Shown: one piece after another, positions 1 to 14,300 of the stretch
How positions within the stretch are numbered: position 1 is the stretch's first letter
Layout: the number at the start of each line of letters is the position of its first letter
DNA from: Pristionchus mayeri
Taxonomy: Eukaryota > Nematoda > Chromadorea > Rhabditida > Neodiplogasteridae
NCBI GenBank assembly: GCA_036245805.1
Contig: BTRK01000005.1
Location: 26,641,469-26,705,468, forward strand
DNA length: 64,000 nt
Direction: 5' to 3'
The notes under the pieces: generated by a model
The model's database searches: none
The model's input: only the letters and a program-made list of their open reading frames with translations
What the model was told of the DNA's origin: nothing
Program-made: the position numbers and the translations under genes

Positions 1-1594
1 TCAGAGTGTCAAACTCATATCTTCCAGTGAATAGCTCTCATTTCGTCAAGGCTGATAAATTCATGTCGTATTTTTTGCATTCGTTGTTTTCAGGTATTAA
101 TTTCGCAGAATGTTCGTTTCCTTAGATGCGTTGCAATTTAATGTTGCAGCTTGAGATTTAATTTGATTTGGTTTTAGTTAGAATTTTGTCTAGAATGAAG
201 ACATTTGCTTTTTTTTCTACTAATTAGGAATCCGTTGTAATTCGTGCGGATAGAAAAGGTAAATCTCCGTGGAACGAGGTGATATTTCCAATTATCTCCT
301 TACTCCTTCTCTCCACTCTAAGCTTTGATGAATTTTCAGCTCGCACAATTTTGTCTCTTGCTTCCATAAGATGGTTGATGATTGAGTATGGATTTAGGGA
401 GAAGCAGAGAATCTGTCACAGAAAGCTCTCACCAGATTGAATTCGCAGCATTTATTTGAGCGATTGTCACTGTTCCATTCAATTCGTGCTAGTTAAAAGT
501 GGCTAATTTTGGCGCCATATCTTTTTGTATCCTCTTCTTCATTTCGATGTTTCACCTCAGTTGAGGATTAGAATCGTGCGGGATCTTTCTTCTCAACATT
601 CGACGTGAGATTTAGCGTGAATAAGCGAAAGCATCAGAGAATGAGTTGACACCATGTAGCTTGTGCCCGCTTTCTGGCTTGTAAATATGGGATAATTAAA
701 GAATACTACATATTATTTCAAGGCAATTTATCTTCCTCATCTATATTTTGATGAATAGTATGAGATATTGGCAGAGATTCTAATCCATTATTTTCAGATT
801 CGATACAAATAATTTCGTCTTCGAATTCCATCGATCGTCAGATATTTCATCGTATGCACTTCTCAACGCCCAGTGACGGGTACGGTATTCCTGCTGAGTT
901 TTCTGCTAAAAATTCTCGTTTTCAGCCCAAATCACTACTCGCCCGAGCAAGCAGCTACGAATGTCGTTAGTTTTATACTCATTTTTCGCATATCTAAGCA
1001 TGACGCACATACAAAAATTTCTTAAATTTCTTGGCTACAAATGCCTTGCGATATGCTGTAAAAGATGTTAGTAAGGGCAATAAGTCAAACTTATGGAATT
1101 CTCAATTTTCAATGAAACTCGAAGAATGGAATTTTTGAATTTGGTTCTGAACAAGATTTAAATAGTTTCGTGTAGCCTCTAAATATGGGCCCTAGCCATA
1201 TCAGTTTCGTGTGTAATAAGCATAGAAGGGCTTCAAAGTGAGGGAGTCATCATTTATCCAATTTGGACTTGACCAGACAGGAAAATTGAGGGAGCGCGGA
1301 TAAAAAAAGTATATGCCGGTTAATAGAATATCAATTTCAAATTTAAGAAAAAAAACATAATGTTGCACTCCGGAAGAGAAGGATTCCCCTCCCGGAATTC
1401 ACATCACTTTCAATCGAAATGAATATCGTGACTTGAGGGTGGTTGCTCAACTCTAGTCTCAACCCCCCCCCCCCCCCTTGATAGTCATCCCCTCTCATAT
1501 TCTTATCTTCTCTCTCGTCTTCCTCCCTCGCAGTTCTTCTTCGATTCTCACTCTCCTGCAGGAGAATCCACTTGGCGAAAACCTTGATAGGATA
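1..1594. other. AT-rich stretch without a recognisable gene
   Basis: No open frame here resembles a known family and no chain of phase-compatible exons could be built. The sequence is AT-rich with a long C run at about 1464-1478. It may be upstream sequence of the zinc-finger gene that follows, or intergenic DNA. Confidence 0.4.
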
Positions 1595-1645
1595 ATGAGC
1601 GATAAGTGGGCGGAATGGGGATTGGCTGATGGAAGTGGCCAGAAG
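1595..1645 (+). CDS. Candidate first exon of the zinc-finger gene (weak)
   Basis: An ATG at 1595 opens 17 codons (MSDKWAEWGLADGSGQK) ending at a GTGGGA donor in phase 0. The next candidate exon also starts in phase 0, at 2633. A TCCTGCAG site lies 34 bp upstream of the ATG and could be a trans-splice or cis acceptor. The same frame stays open to 1709, where a stronger donor (GTAAGC) follows. The reverse strand is also open here, so this exon is a guess. Confidence 0.2.
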
Positions 1646-2632
1646 GTGGGACGGGGCATCTCTCTCTCTGGTCCATTCAATGGCGCACTTCTGCAGCTGC
1701 TGCATCGTGGTAAGCACGGACATGGAAATTCAGCTCAACCCGCTATCTTCCTTAATTGGCCACATGATTTAGTGTTACACAATTTCGTACATATCTCGCA
1801 TGTTTGCGATGGGATATGCTTAGAACGAGTACTGTAGTTGCTACAGACTTTTCACATGTTCGGAGAGAGCTCATAAAGACACCGAGGAAATTTGTGTCTT
1901 CTTATTTCTATATAAAATATATTAAATCGTCTTTAGTACGATTATATTCTATTTGGCTCAGTTTGCTGGACTCCTGGAAAAAATTCTCCCCTTCTATTTG
2001 GCATTGATGTAGTCATTAAACTATATACGTGAGTATTTAGCGCTTGCTTTTCTTGCTTCGCCTAAATATTACTGTCTGTAATCCATTTCATTTCTCGAGA
2101 GACCACGGACGCCTTCTCGTTCCGGTTTACGTCATATCACAATTTCATGCTGTAACTTTATTCCACTTATCAACTAAAATTTTCTCACCTTTTTTATCAA
2201 TCTGCATATTTATCTCGGAAAATTACCGACGATTTTCGTTTTTTCGGAGGAATGATTCAGATCAGAAAACCAGATTAAATGTCCTAGCGCTGGGTATTTT
2301 ATTCTTGTATTATATGTAATTCTGTTTAGTTTAATTCGCCTTTTCTAACTTGATGTAGTTCTTAGGATTTGCCGCATTAAAAGGGATGAAATAAACTTGC
2401 TACCTTATTGTTAACGCATTCTCATACTCTGCCCGAGCGACGATATATTCTCGGTTAAAGCGACAAATTGTTACTCCCTCTTAGAACAGTCACATTAAAG
2501 ATAATATGTTGAATTTTGTTCAGCAGTTGTAAAAAGGTGTTCTGGTTGAAAGCTGTTTTTTCCTGAACATGTTTGTACTTGCCACTCGTTGTAACCTACC
2601 CCCCTTATATCATCATGATTAGATGGTTGCAG

Positions 2633-5600
2633 ATGTCATCATCTTCACCTCCTCTGGAGCACCATTCTTCCCCCTCAGATGATCCCTCGTCGATGACTAT
2701 CAATGAGCATCTGCGATCGCTTCCCTCTCCTCCCCCTCACGAAAGCCACGCGCCTCCCTCGACCGTCCCTCCCAGTTTACACTGGACTCCTGCTAGCTAT
2801 GGACACCAGGTTTCCATTTTATTGTCTCACCTTCAGAAACGATCGAATATGCAATTATGCATTTTCTTCTCGAATGGTCAATTAATCGATGTAGAATAGT
2901 CACCGTGATTGGGGTGGAAATGGAAGAGTTTGTAATCAGAGAGTGCACTCGATGCAAGATGGTTGAACCGATAGGAAGGAGTGGGATGCAAAAAGAGCCA
3001 TTGATTGCAAAGAGGGAACTATTAGAGAAAGGGAACGGGGATGATGGGAGAGAAAAACTAATTGGCACCAATGAGATAAAGCTGGCATGGATTAGCCCCT
3101 CAATTCTATTCATCGTCTCATTAATTATATCAATCTGCTATTGCTCAACAAAGTTTCTCAATATAGTGTTTTACATTCTGGATCTAAGGTCCAAATCTGG
3201 AAATATTCGATTGTGAACAATTTTTTATATATGAGTGTGGCTAAAATATTTTTGCATTTATCCAGCGAGAACATTTATGATTTTGGGATTATTTTTTATC
3301 TTCTTTTCGATTTGTTCTTTTCATTTGTCGCTGCTGCAAAAACTTTGGAACCATTGCTGGTACGATTTCTCTTATCTAAACAGTGCCCACTAAGCTCGAG
3401 AGTAATGGTCCGTTATTTTCCAATTCGGTTGGGGGTCGTTAGTTGTATCTTCTATCTCAAACCTGTTCCCTTCGTGCACGAATTCCCTCTTTCGCCTCGC
3501 CCTCCTACGAATTGTATACGATATTCACCCTTTGTCATAGTATCTATTTCTGCAATTCTGAACATAGGTCATTGGAAAAAAAATTCCACATTGTTTTATC
3601 TTTATTTTTTTAATATTATATTGATAGATTACTCATTCAGGACCCATCTACGTCGATGCTCGATGGTGGATACGGTAGTTCGGGAGTTCAAACGGGCAGT
3701 GCAACCTGTCAACAACTCGATCAGATGCTAGTCAGGTACAAAATTTTTGGATATAAGCTGTTTTGACCGCGAGGGATTCTATCACCTTCGCGACATTCAA
3801 CGAGATCGCCATTCAGAATGCACTCATCTGCTTCTTCTTCCCCCATCAACAACAACGTTGGAGGTGAGGGGGGGAGGGGAATTAAAGTTACCGGACGAGG
3901 ACGAAATTGACCCCCTATTTTTTGTCCTCCGTCGAATAGCCGATGGCTGAATTAGTTGAGAATGAATATACAAAAATGCTAAAAATCAATAATAGCCTCA
4001 AGGGAAAGCCGTAAATGATCAGCGTAATCTCGCGCTCTCTCACTTTTGTATACTCTCTCGTACACGCGACCAGATCAGGGTCAGATCAGGGTTTCGTCCT
4101 CGTCCGGTAACTTTAATATGATTTTCGTCATGGGGAAAGCATGCAATACATTGTCCGATTCACTCTGTTTCTCAAATCATGCCGATGCAATGTAATCAGA
4201 GATGTACTCTATCAAGAAGTGTCTTCATCTGTAGACTATGCTTGGAGATTTCCAGTGTCTCTGCAATCTTTGAAACCGGAATAGGATGTCCTTCATCAAT
4301 TCTTACTAGATACAAATAATCTCTTTTTGTCATCATTAGTTTATTTTTCTTAGCAAATTTTGCGAGAAAAAAGTAGAGCCATGTTATGAAAACATGACAT
4401 GAGAAATAATTGGCGTGCTAGCGTTATGTTGTACTATCACTGTTGTCACCATGCTGTCTTTTCCTCTTTCTGATATATCTCATGTCATTATCTCTTCTCA
4501 GTCTTATTGAATGTATGTGGGCCATTAAGGCAATATCATTCAAGAGGAAATGTATAAAAATCTGCACAGAGAAACATCTGAAATAAGTAAGCTCTCCAAA
4601 GTGTAGTGTCTTGATTTGCCACCTGACACTCTTTATTCTCGGTAAGAGTCATTAGGAATACTCCCTCAACGTCGTCCCTCTCCTTTCCTATCTTCCATCC
4701 ATCCGGTTATCGCTTGCCAGTTCATTACCAGAGCACGCCAATCCTCTCGAGATTCATGATCTCCTTTGGTCTTCTTTGAAAAACAGCATAAGGTCTATCA
4801 TATTTTGATATCCCTCATTTCAAGAATGGAGAAAGCATCCATCGGATTCGTCATCAGAGGTGGATACGAAACAACAAGACTCACGAGACTACTCTAGTTT
4901 CCTAGTCCATCCACACCAGATTCCATTGCAACACTAACTCTCATGACGAGATTGAATGGTAATTGCGAAGGATATTCTCACTCGGGAGTTAAGGGAAGAC
5001 CATTTAACCTCTGCTTTAGTATGGCTTCGTCTTTTTCTTCCTCCGATAATTCAGTCTAGACGACGTCCTTTCGCACCTTTCCTCTTCTTCTGTTTGTAGA
5101 CCACACTCTTCTTGTTATGGATTTTCTTAAATTCTTTTACACACATCTTTAAGTTTTTCATATGTAAGATTTCTTTAGTGAGAAAGGGCTCACATAATAG
5201 AGAGAGAGAGAGAGATTTAAAGAGAGAAAGGGAAATGAAATTACAAATGACACAAAAATTAAATGTTCGTGAAACGCGCAATTTCGAGATAAAAGAATGA
5301 TGAGGTAGAAACCTAGAAATTAGCAGTGAAGTTGGGATGTTAAATAGTTATCGAAATATTTATATACCCTCGAACATAGGAAAAGTTCACAACCTCAATT
5401 CGATATAACTGATTTACCCCTATTCCAATCTGAACTTCCTTCTTCAAGTGTATTCATGCAAACTAATCACGCCTCCCTCTGGCTACGTCACATTCCCTAG
5501 TCCGTCGGTACATTGTAATCACAATATTCTCCTAACTACGTAACCAATTCCATCGAATCGTAAACATTTTCGAGTCTCTATTTCACTTCCAAAGGAGTCG

Positions 5601-8600
5601 ATTTCGAAGCACTACTTCAATCAATAGTTTTGCTTACAGAATTAGGAAGCTCAGATCCTATTATTATCTCCCATACTTTAATGTTCTATTGGGAGGGTTT
5701 CATTACTAATTCGTATTTTTATTTGTTTTCACTTTAGTTTATCGATCTTCTTTGATCTTTGATCCTTCTCTTATTTTATTTATACTTATCATCCATGCTA
5801 TCTGTGAATTGCTGCCCAAATACAATATATCATTTTTAATGCAAAAGTCTCGCGCTTTTTTGCGTTTCCCTTTTTAAACTACGAATATCTAATAAAACAA
5901 AGCAAAATATATATTCATCGTGAGAGTCGAAGGACTGTGTTGTAGAAAATGTATTTCCATCTAAAATGAGTCAATCCGCCAACCTTTCCGTTTCACCGTG
6001 TAAGTCTTCCATCCACGTTCTCTTCCTTCAAACCAGAAAGGGCAGGAATGGAAAAATGCTCGAGGTATTCAGACTGAGAAGCACTTTATGCAATGGAATT
6101 ATGCCAGTCAATCTCGAAATATCATGGCTATTTGAGTCCTTGGCTGCAGTGATAGTCGATGCACGCACTCTTTCTATAAGCTCTCTCTTCTAATACGACT
6201 AATTTGTCGGATCACTACCTCTTACGACGCTCCAAAATATTGAGGCCCGTTTCTAAATATAGAAATTCATTCCGGATTCGATATTTGACGTCTGTATTCA
6301 CTCCTTCTTAGATTGTACTCACAATACCGTACTATTTATTAGTGAGATAGAAGAAGAAAGTGGCTGAGATGTGCCAACTCCCTCACGTCCATGGTACTTC
6401 TCCCTGACTAGTACATGGACAGGAGGAAGAAGTAGTCTCCTCGATGTGTCATTGAACTCTCCTTCCGACTGACGTCATCGTACTTCTTCTCGCACATCTC
6501 GTGAGGGTGGTGAGGTGTACGTCAGAGGATGCAGTAGAAGAGACTATGCTAGGGGAATAACAGTCATCCAACGTCACATTCTCAGTATGCTTCGTTAGAT
6601 GTTGCTGATTATACGAGGCATCCGAGACGAAGCTCGAAAATATCGAGTCACTCTATCATCATTTTATTTTTTCCTTCCTTTTTCACATATCTGTTTTCGC
6701 ATAAGAAGTTCTGTAAAAAAACCGAACTGGTATTAAACGTGATCATTTCACCTCCAGTTTTCATAACAATAATGCACTTTCGTGTGTTAGGTTGGCTCAC
6801 TTATCACTCAAAGTCAGACATATATTAATAGGATTGCGGTGATATTTAAGTTTGCACGTTATTTCTATATACAAGCTAACTGGAAGTACTAACTAATTTG
6901 TCGGGTTATTTTCAGATATTTGAGTAATTATTTGTGATTGTGTGTTGTAGCGCCATGAGAGTCTTTTGATAGAGTGATGTATATATTTTTTAGAATATTC
7001 TTGTCGCTAAACAGAAAGTGATAATAAGGGGTGAATAAGTGAGTGTGAGTAATGGTCTTTGGGGTGGCTTCGATCAACTTCCGGTCCTTTTAATCTTTTC
7101 TCCTTGGTCATCTTCCCCTTAAACTGATTTGAGTCTTCGATTCCCTCTGGAGTTCATCAATTTTCTCTACGTCTCCACTCACATGTTCAATATTCTTCTT
7201 CATTATTCTACGATTAAAATATCATCGTTCGTTGTATGAATTGAAAAGCACCCGACACATGTTCATTCTTTATCTCTTCTTTATCTCTCTATACTTTTGT
7301 AGCCAAAGAACTAGCAGATGAAAGCTCTTTTTTCTCTAGGCTGGCTTTTCCTGTCAATGGATTCGGTGTTGCATTGAAATCCCCATTTTTTTGTCTAAAT
7401 CTGATACAAAAATAAGATGTCTTGGAAGTCTTCGTGTATTCGTGTATTTTTGTATTCAATGGTCTGCTTAAGCAGTATTAGCTGCATGTAAGTACTCCAA
7501 GTGCACAGGAGAATGGTGAGGAAAGAAGCTTCGCTCCACTTCAAATATTATATCATAGTCAACTTCATTCGCATTCCTAATTTATGGTTCATCATTTTTC
7601 TGTAATCTTGCAGGTCAAGTGATATCCCGGACACTCCCTCTCATATTTTCATATACTTATAATCCTGGATCCTCCTTTCCCTCCCCTTCTCTCATTTCGC
7701 CATCCGTGGCTACAACTCCCGCCTGGGGATAGAGACATCCCCTATTTTTCACCCTCCTTCTCTCATTTGCCGATAGAACGAAGGGATTTGGAATGAAGAA
7801 TGATCTCCCAGTCTCTCTGTCGTATCCTCACCATCTTTTTAATCACGTCACCACTTCAATGTTGATTGTAGTGATGTCTCTCCCTCCTCTCTACTACTAC
7901 ATATCTGTATCCTATCTACTCACCTATCTCACTTTCTCTGATCTCGAGACGATTCTCAAGTGATTCGAAGGATGAAGCTAATGGGCCAGTGATGGGTGTG
8001 AAGTGGAAAGATTGACGTCATTCCTTTCCTGACTCAGTTGCATCAGGGGAAGTCGAAGTGTTTGTCCCTCCTTGATCCTCTCCCTCGTCTCTCTAATTGG
8101 TGGAGGGGCTTCGTTCCGGCTACGCCTTCTGTTATGGTCGCCCTTGCATCCCATTAGACCCTGAGGGAATGATGAGGAGTTGATGATGGAAGAGTAGTGA
8201 TAGGATTGACTCTCCTCGCATCCATACATTCCCTAATAAACAACAATCAGAAATGAGAGAGGGAGGAGCGAACTATTCCCTTTCCAATAGTCACTCGATG
8301 CTTGCCTCAAGTACCTTCTTCGCCTTGTGAATTTCATACTTCTATCTTGATATTTTCTCGATTTTAGTTAAATTGCAAGTACTTCTAATTGCTGAATTAC
8401 CTTGTCTTCCCTTTGTTGAATACAGTATTTAATTTCTTTCTCTCTCCGTGTCATACTCATCTTACCGCACCCCACCATCACTCCTAACGTAATCTCAGTT
8501 GGCGATGACTCTTCCTAACGAGCAGTTATTTACTCTGTATCCACAGCAACTGCTTATCAACGCCCTTGCCCAGACTTCTGCTTCTTCCGGAATGCCCTCT

Positions 8601-10381
8601 CTCACTCCTACCGTACCCTCTCCTCTCGCTGGTCTGATGGGGGAGAGCAGTGGCACTACGGTAGTCACTCCCTCAGCCCTCTTCCCCTCTATCGCTCTTC
8701 CTCTGGACAATGCATTGCGAATGCTGTTGGACAGTAAGTACTCAGGGTGGATCGGACAATGTATCTAGGATAGTAGAAGGAATAATAATTAGGGAATCAT
8801 CATAATCATTTTAGACATGAAGAATATCGGAGGACTTCCTGATGCTCATCAACTAAAGAATGGTAAGTTTCGATCCATATATCGATTGAATCGTTTACAG
8901 TATTCTTTTGAGAGCCACTCGATTCTGCTTATCCGTTGTCGAGTCTGAACTGCCTGCCGATGCCTGGATTCGAGATACTCAGTGAGTTAATTGATGGAAG
9001 GAAGTGGATAATTGTGCATGGCAGGTTCACCGTACGCCTCTTCTCGAACTCTCTCGGAGGGGTCGCTCGTCGGCCTTCAGCACATGAGGTCACCTTCTAA
9101 TGACTCAATCAAAATTATGCCTATATTAAATTTGATATGTGTCATGGTGAGAAGAAGAAGATGTACACAATAAGGAGATGTTTCTCGGAACGGAAGTAGG
9201 GGGGGGGGGGGCGATTACGAAGTCTATTAGGAATCCCTTCGCTATCCACTTTCCACAGGTCATCAGATGACAAAAAAAATGGCTTATCTCATGCAGAGGG
9301 CTTCCTTCTCTGAGAAATAGATGACTTCGGGTTGTTTTGTCTTGCGAAGTCCGCCTGAGGGCCGGAAATGTTTCTCCCTCTCTCACAAAACCTACACATC
9401 GAGCGTGTTTGTCAATGTGTCTGTGTGGCCTGAAGCTTTCCAATTATGAGCTTAGAGATGAATTGACATGTTTTCCTGATTCACGTCTGAGATCAAAATC
9501 TCAGGTCGAAATGATGTAGTGACTACTTGAGAAGACGAGTGAAGGGATCGAATAATTACAGACGCGGTTCTCGCTCTGCGCAGGATGGATTCTATCGCTG
9601 CCAGTACTGCCCGAAGAAGTTGAACTCTCCCGAACAGGTACGGTAGAGTACTGTAGAGGGGAGAAGATGAGGGGGGGATTGCAGTTGCACGAGCACATGA
9701 CGGAGTGCAAGGTGGATAGAGTGCACGAGTGTGCAGTCTGTGGAAAGAGGTTCAAGGTGAGCACTCATCTCTCATCTCTCCCCCCCCCCCCCTCCCTCCC
9801 TCTCCCCTCCCCTCTCTACAGGCTCGTGGGGGACTCCAGCAGCACATGCGCATTCACGAGCAGATCAAGCCATTCGCCTGCCAGGTAGATCATTCCCTCC
9901 CTCGATCATTGATCGAATCCCTTGATGACTGCAGTTCTGCCCGAAGAGGTTCACGCAGAAGAGTCACATCGATCAGCACATTCGCATTCATACGGGTGAG
10001 GGGAGGGGGGGGGGGCATCCTCACAGTGCAATGGGGGTTGTTGCAGGGGCGAAGCCATTCCAGTGCAGATACTGTGGCCGACTATTCCGTCAACGGAGTC
10101 AGCAGATGGGACACGAGAACACGCACTTCAACCAGAATGGAGGAAGGATTCCTCTCCCCCTTCAGACTGCCGAGTGTGAGGTACGAGGGAGTACTCCGTC
10201 CATCCTTCCCTCCCCATCGCAGAGCTCTCCCATCGTCACTTCCTCCCCTTCCGTGCCCTCTCCCTATGCCCCGATAGCATCTCTCTCCTCCTCTCACCAA
10301 TCCATCCCCTCGCCCCATCCCCTGCCTCCATCCACTGACAACATTGTCTCTCTCCTCGCACTCCATCCAGGTATGTCGTAG
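2633..10381 (+). CDS. C2H2 zinc-finger protein, probable transcription factor
   Basis: Exons read with consistent phases: 8499-8733, 8815-8862, 8913-8981, 9025-9088, 9562-9637, 9685-9756, 9822-9884, 9935-9995, 10046-10381. Earlier exons 2633-2809, 3641-3735 and 3817-3863 are joined to each other in phase and are Ser/Pro-rich. Their link to 8499 is unproved because the phases disagree, so an exon is probably missing. The 3' part encodes four tandem fingers. Finger 1 (about 9604-9708) is C2HC-like, with a Cys in place of the last His. Fingers 2-4 (9733-9855, 9876-9990, 10067-10123) are C2H2, each split by an intron or joined by one. A Ser/Pro-rich tail ends at a TAG at 10379-10381, although a GT donor at 10370 could extend the gene. 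It probably binds DNA in the nucleus. I do not recognise the ortholog. The 5' end and the long internal intron are uncertain. Confidence 0.6.
3881..4117. mobile_element. MITE with 26-bp terminal inverted repeats
   Basis: ATTAAAGTTACCGGACGAGG begins the left end at 3881, and its reverse complement closes the element at 4117; the match covers 26 bp. The interior has no open frame. Its centre (about 3960-4075) resembles 17740-17855, which identifies a dispersed family. The element lies within the zinc-finger gene. Confidence 0.65.
4118..8498. other. Probable long intron of the zinc-finger gene, no confident exon
   Basis: About 4.4 kb separate the 5' Ser-rich exons from the exon at 8499. I find no convincing coding chain. 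A stretch opening after CTTGCAG at 7613 stays open for about 110 nt in the required phase but lacks a good donor. Two perfect palindromic TGACGTCA sequences (6470-6477 and 8013-8020) match the CRE consensus, which may be chance or enhancer sites. Confidence 0.35.
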
Positions 10382-11300
10382 AGAGAGAGACGCTCTTCAT
10401 ACGCATCTTTCCAGGAGTTTCACAACAATTGAATATCCCCGTTTCATCATTTGATCCCTCTTGTCTTGTGAATACAACTCATTGAATAGGGAACAATGTC
10501 TCGACTCCTTCTCTTTTCTGCCAAGTACTGTATTTATTGTGTATTTCTTATCTCGTGTGAATTTCTTGCTAGTCCGAATAGCTTTTCCGGTTCTTTCCAT
10601 TACATTCCTTCAGCTAATGAATTTTCCATCGTTACAGATTCCTTTTGTATCGCATATCCCTAGCTTTTTATGATTGCTAGGAATGTTTGTACTCTTCCAC
10701 GGAATCGCCAAGTTCTTTAAGAAAGTGATTTTGCCAGTTTTGACGTAACCATTTGCGACACAGGGTTACCCTAGGTGATCATTACATTCTCACATCCCGT
10801 TTTAAAATTCTATACCTGTCGAACGATTTCTCTGGAACAAATTCTTCTTTTCTTCGCAATTTATTCTTTTTTTCGAACGAGCCATAATCGATTTGTCAGA
10901 CATTACATCTGTGAATAATTAATAAAAATGTGTTATATGTCAATTTTAAAGAAATGCGAAAAGTTGTTATAATACGATAATGATATTTATGATTAGTATA
11001 TACTAGAAACTACCGAGGTGGTAACATAATATCCGCCAGAATTGGTTAACTGATAAATTTACATTTTGGTATACTGTATGTTTAAAAAAATCAGTTTGTC
11101 ATAATTTAGTAGTGTGTTTTTCATATTGTATTCTTGCTACACCACAATTTTTTTAACGGAAAAAAATATTTAATTAATTAATTGAACTTATCAAAGATTA
11201 GTTTGAAGCGCATGTAGCTCCTCCTTGTGCTAACTACGCTATAATTTTGCTCTTCATCAAGTTTCAAAAGCTTGTGATCATATCTTGCGCAATTGGCCTT
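10382..11300. other. Intergenic region between the zinc-finger gene and CIAO1
   Basis: AT-rich sequence with AATAAA-like signals near 10919. It probably holds the 3' untranslated region of the upstream gene and the promoter of CIAO1. No coding exon was identified. Confidence 0.4.
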
Positions 11301-11301
11301 A

Positions 11302-11310
11302 CTTTTTCAG
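11302..11310 (+). promoter_or_regulatory. Probable trans-splice acceptor of CIAO1
   Basis: A TTTTTCAG tract ends 12 bp before the CIAO1 start codon at 11323. No upstream coding exon with a matching phase is seen. In nematodes this arrangement usually marks spliced-leader addition. It could instead be the acceptor of a 5'-UTR intron. Confidence 0.5.
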
Positions 11311-11322
11311 AAGTTCTTGTGG

Positions 11323-14300
11323 ATGGGTAGCTTGGAGGAGGTGACAGTTGCCCGGATAGCAGAGGTGGAAGACTTCAGCAAGCAGTGGTGTCTAGCATGG
11401 CACCATTCAGGTGGAATCCTCGCTTCTTGTGGAGACGATAAAGTGGTACGAGTGTGGAAGTGTACGCCTGGTGAGTTGAAAATTCATTTGAAGTGTAATA
11501 AATACCGTTAAAATACCCGTGACTGTGTTGATGCTTAATGTACAATACTGAGCGGTATGGACTCTCGGCTGTTCCAGAATCTCCGTTCCTCGAATGTCGC
11601 ACGAAGCTGGATTCTTCGCACTCTCGTGCTATCAGAAGCGTGTGCTTCTCACACGATGGCAAATTCCTCGCATCTGCCTCCTTCGACTCTACTATTGTCA
11701 TCTACGAAAGAGGAGAGTGCGTTTTTTCAAACTTTCTTTGTATCAGACAATATTAACATCAAATGATTAAAATACATATTTCAAACGCGAGAATGTTTCA
11801 GTGATGGAGAGTTCGAAGAGACGAACAAACTGGAGGGTCACGAGAGTGAGGTGTGCTTGTCAGTCGTCATTGTATTAGTACTGGGATGGTACTGTTCCCT
11901 GTGCTCACTTCTCATTTCCAGGTGAAAAGCTGTGCATTCTCCCCATCGGATGAATTTTTCGCCACCTGCAGCAGAGACAAAAGTGTCTGGTTCTGGCAGT
12001 GTATGTTCAGTGTACACCGTATAGCGTTAAAAATTCGCTAATTCCCGTAAATATTAGGTTGATGCAAAAATTTCTGACTATTCCATTTTCGAAGTTTTTT
12101 CTGCGTATTTCGACAACATGCCATTCCTTCATGGTTTTAGTAAAGGACTTATAAGTAGACTACAATAGTATGTTTACATCGAATATAGCTCGTAGGGTGC
12201 CTGAGTAAACCGCTTCTGCATCAAAACATGCAAAAGTTGAGATTTTTTAGTGTTTTCGACTGAACCCTGCTCCTCGCATATCTGTGCCCTACCGAAGTAG
12301 CCCACTATATCAGTGGTACGAAAAGAGTTGTTTGTTCAGATAACGTTGAAAAAACAGGTCTGCAAAGCCCTTGGGGGAACTGAAACAGTTAAAAGTGTCG
12401 TTTTCGGCGTTAAAATCTCTACATCACGATTTCGAAACATCGTAATACTAAACAGGTAGATGAATAAAATGTAAAATGTAACTGCGTACTATTTCGGAAG
12501 GGTACTTCAGAATGTGCAACAATTTATGTTTATTGATCGATCCGCACTTGTAAAATCACAGCAAATATATACTCTCAGAATTTCAACTAGTTCTGAACTT
12601 GGTTTAGAGCCGTGTTCAAGGGGACGTTTGAGGCCAGCACTCTTATGCTAAGTCATTTAATATTCCAAATAAATGCCCTGAAACATAATGCATTAGTTTT
12701 GCTGATGTCACGGTTCTCACATGAAACATAATCAATTCAAAATTCGGATTAATCGCGCACAGTGTGGACTTTGATTGTGAACAGTGCTATCCCTATTGAT
12801 CGAATTGGCCCAGTATAGCGCTGGTTATAAAGTGTTCCCATTGCCACACCAATTGTTGAAAACCAATAGTTGATTGATCGATTCCTAAGAACGGGGTACG
12901 TTGTTATGTCCGAATATGAAAATAATCAGAAACTTTTGCATCAACCTGATATGAGAGACTTTGACTCGGTGAACATATTTGTAGATACTCTTGGCACTAG
13001 GCCAAAAATCGAAATCCTCCTAAATGTGCATACATGTAGTAATCGGTGAGTGTATCTCAGGCACGTCATATTTAGTGTTCTAGATCCTTCTCTGGGGAAT
13101 GAAATGTACTTTAGTCCGAAAATTTCAATTTTCGAAATTTACCATTTCGCAACCGATCAGAACGACTGATATCTCTAAAAATGCGCAATATTCAACTGAT
13201 CGTACCTATAAAATTTTAGATGAATTGGCTTGAAAATGTTTGAGAAAAATTCAAATTTCGGATAAAATATTTTTTAGTTCATACGGCAATGTGGAAAGGA
13301 ACCTTTTTTATTTGCTTGGTATGTAGCGCTCACCGATTACTATTTACAGTAAAATTATGTGCGAAAAGAATTGGGACATGTGTATTGAAATTTTCGAAAA
13401 ACTGAAATAAGTCAGTTCGTAATAAAATTTCGGGCTACCGTATCCTGACAAGAGAATACCTCGCAAATCTGTGAACATTGAAAAATTTTTTAATCCTTTG
13501 GGATTCGAATGTTTGAGTGTGGAACCTAACTGGCACATAATAAAGAACAACTGAAATCATTCACTAATGTGCTGAAATCGAGGAGAGGTTCTGAAAATGG
13601 TGAACTGGTGTATTTTCTAAATTGCCTGAAATATTTGCCCGCAACTTTTTCAATGAATTTTTACATAAATCACCACATCCTAATCCGATAATACGATTTC
13701 AATTCATGTGAATCGACTGGTTAATTTTGACAATTTGAAAAATGCACCATTACTCAAGTTTCAACCTGCTTTCGATTTCAGCCATTTAGCGAACGATTTC
13801 AATTGTTATCTATTATGTGCCAGTTAGGTTCCACACTCAAACGTTCAAATCCCAAAGAATTAAAAAATTCATCAATGTTCACAGATTTGCGAGGTATTCT
13901 CTTGTCAGGATACGGTAGCCCGAAATTTTATTACGAACTGACTTATTTCAGTTTTTCGAAAATTTCAATACACATGTCCCAATTTTTTTCGCTCATAATT
14001 TTTCTGTAAATAGTAATCGGTGAGCGCTACATACCAAGCAAATAAAAAAGGTTCCTTTCCACATTGCCGTATGAACTAAAAAATATTTTATCCGAAATTT
14101 GAATTTTTCTCAAACATTTTCAAGCCAATTAATCTAAAATTTTATAGGTACGATCAGTTGAATATTGCGCATTTTTAGAGATATCAGTCGTTCTGATCGG
14201 TTGCGAAATGGTAAATTTCGAAAATAATTTTCGGACTAAAGTACATTTCATTCTCCAGAGAAGGATCTAGATCACTAAATATGACATGCCTGAGATACAC

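Noticed and set aside
1343..1723. 126-codon minus-strand frame near the left end
   Set aside because: It runs through a poly-C/poly-G tract and has no family features or convincing splice context.
2857..3216. 119-codon + frame downstream of the Ser-rich exon
   Set aside because: It overlaps the intron between phase-compatible exons 2633-2809 and 3641-3735, and the sequence resembles no family.
13344..14009. Paired open frames of 68 codons on opposite strands with nearly the same protein
   Set aside because: They are mirror images produced by the arms of palindrome 1, with no family resemblance and AT-rich codon use.
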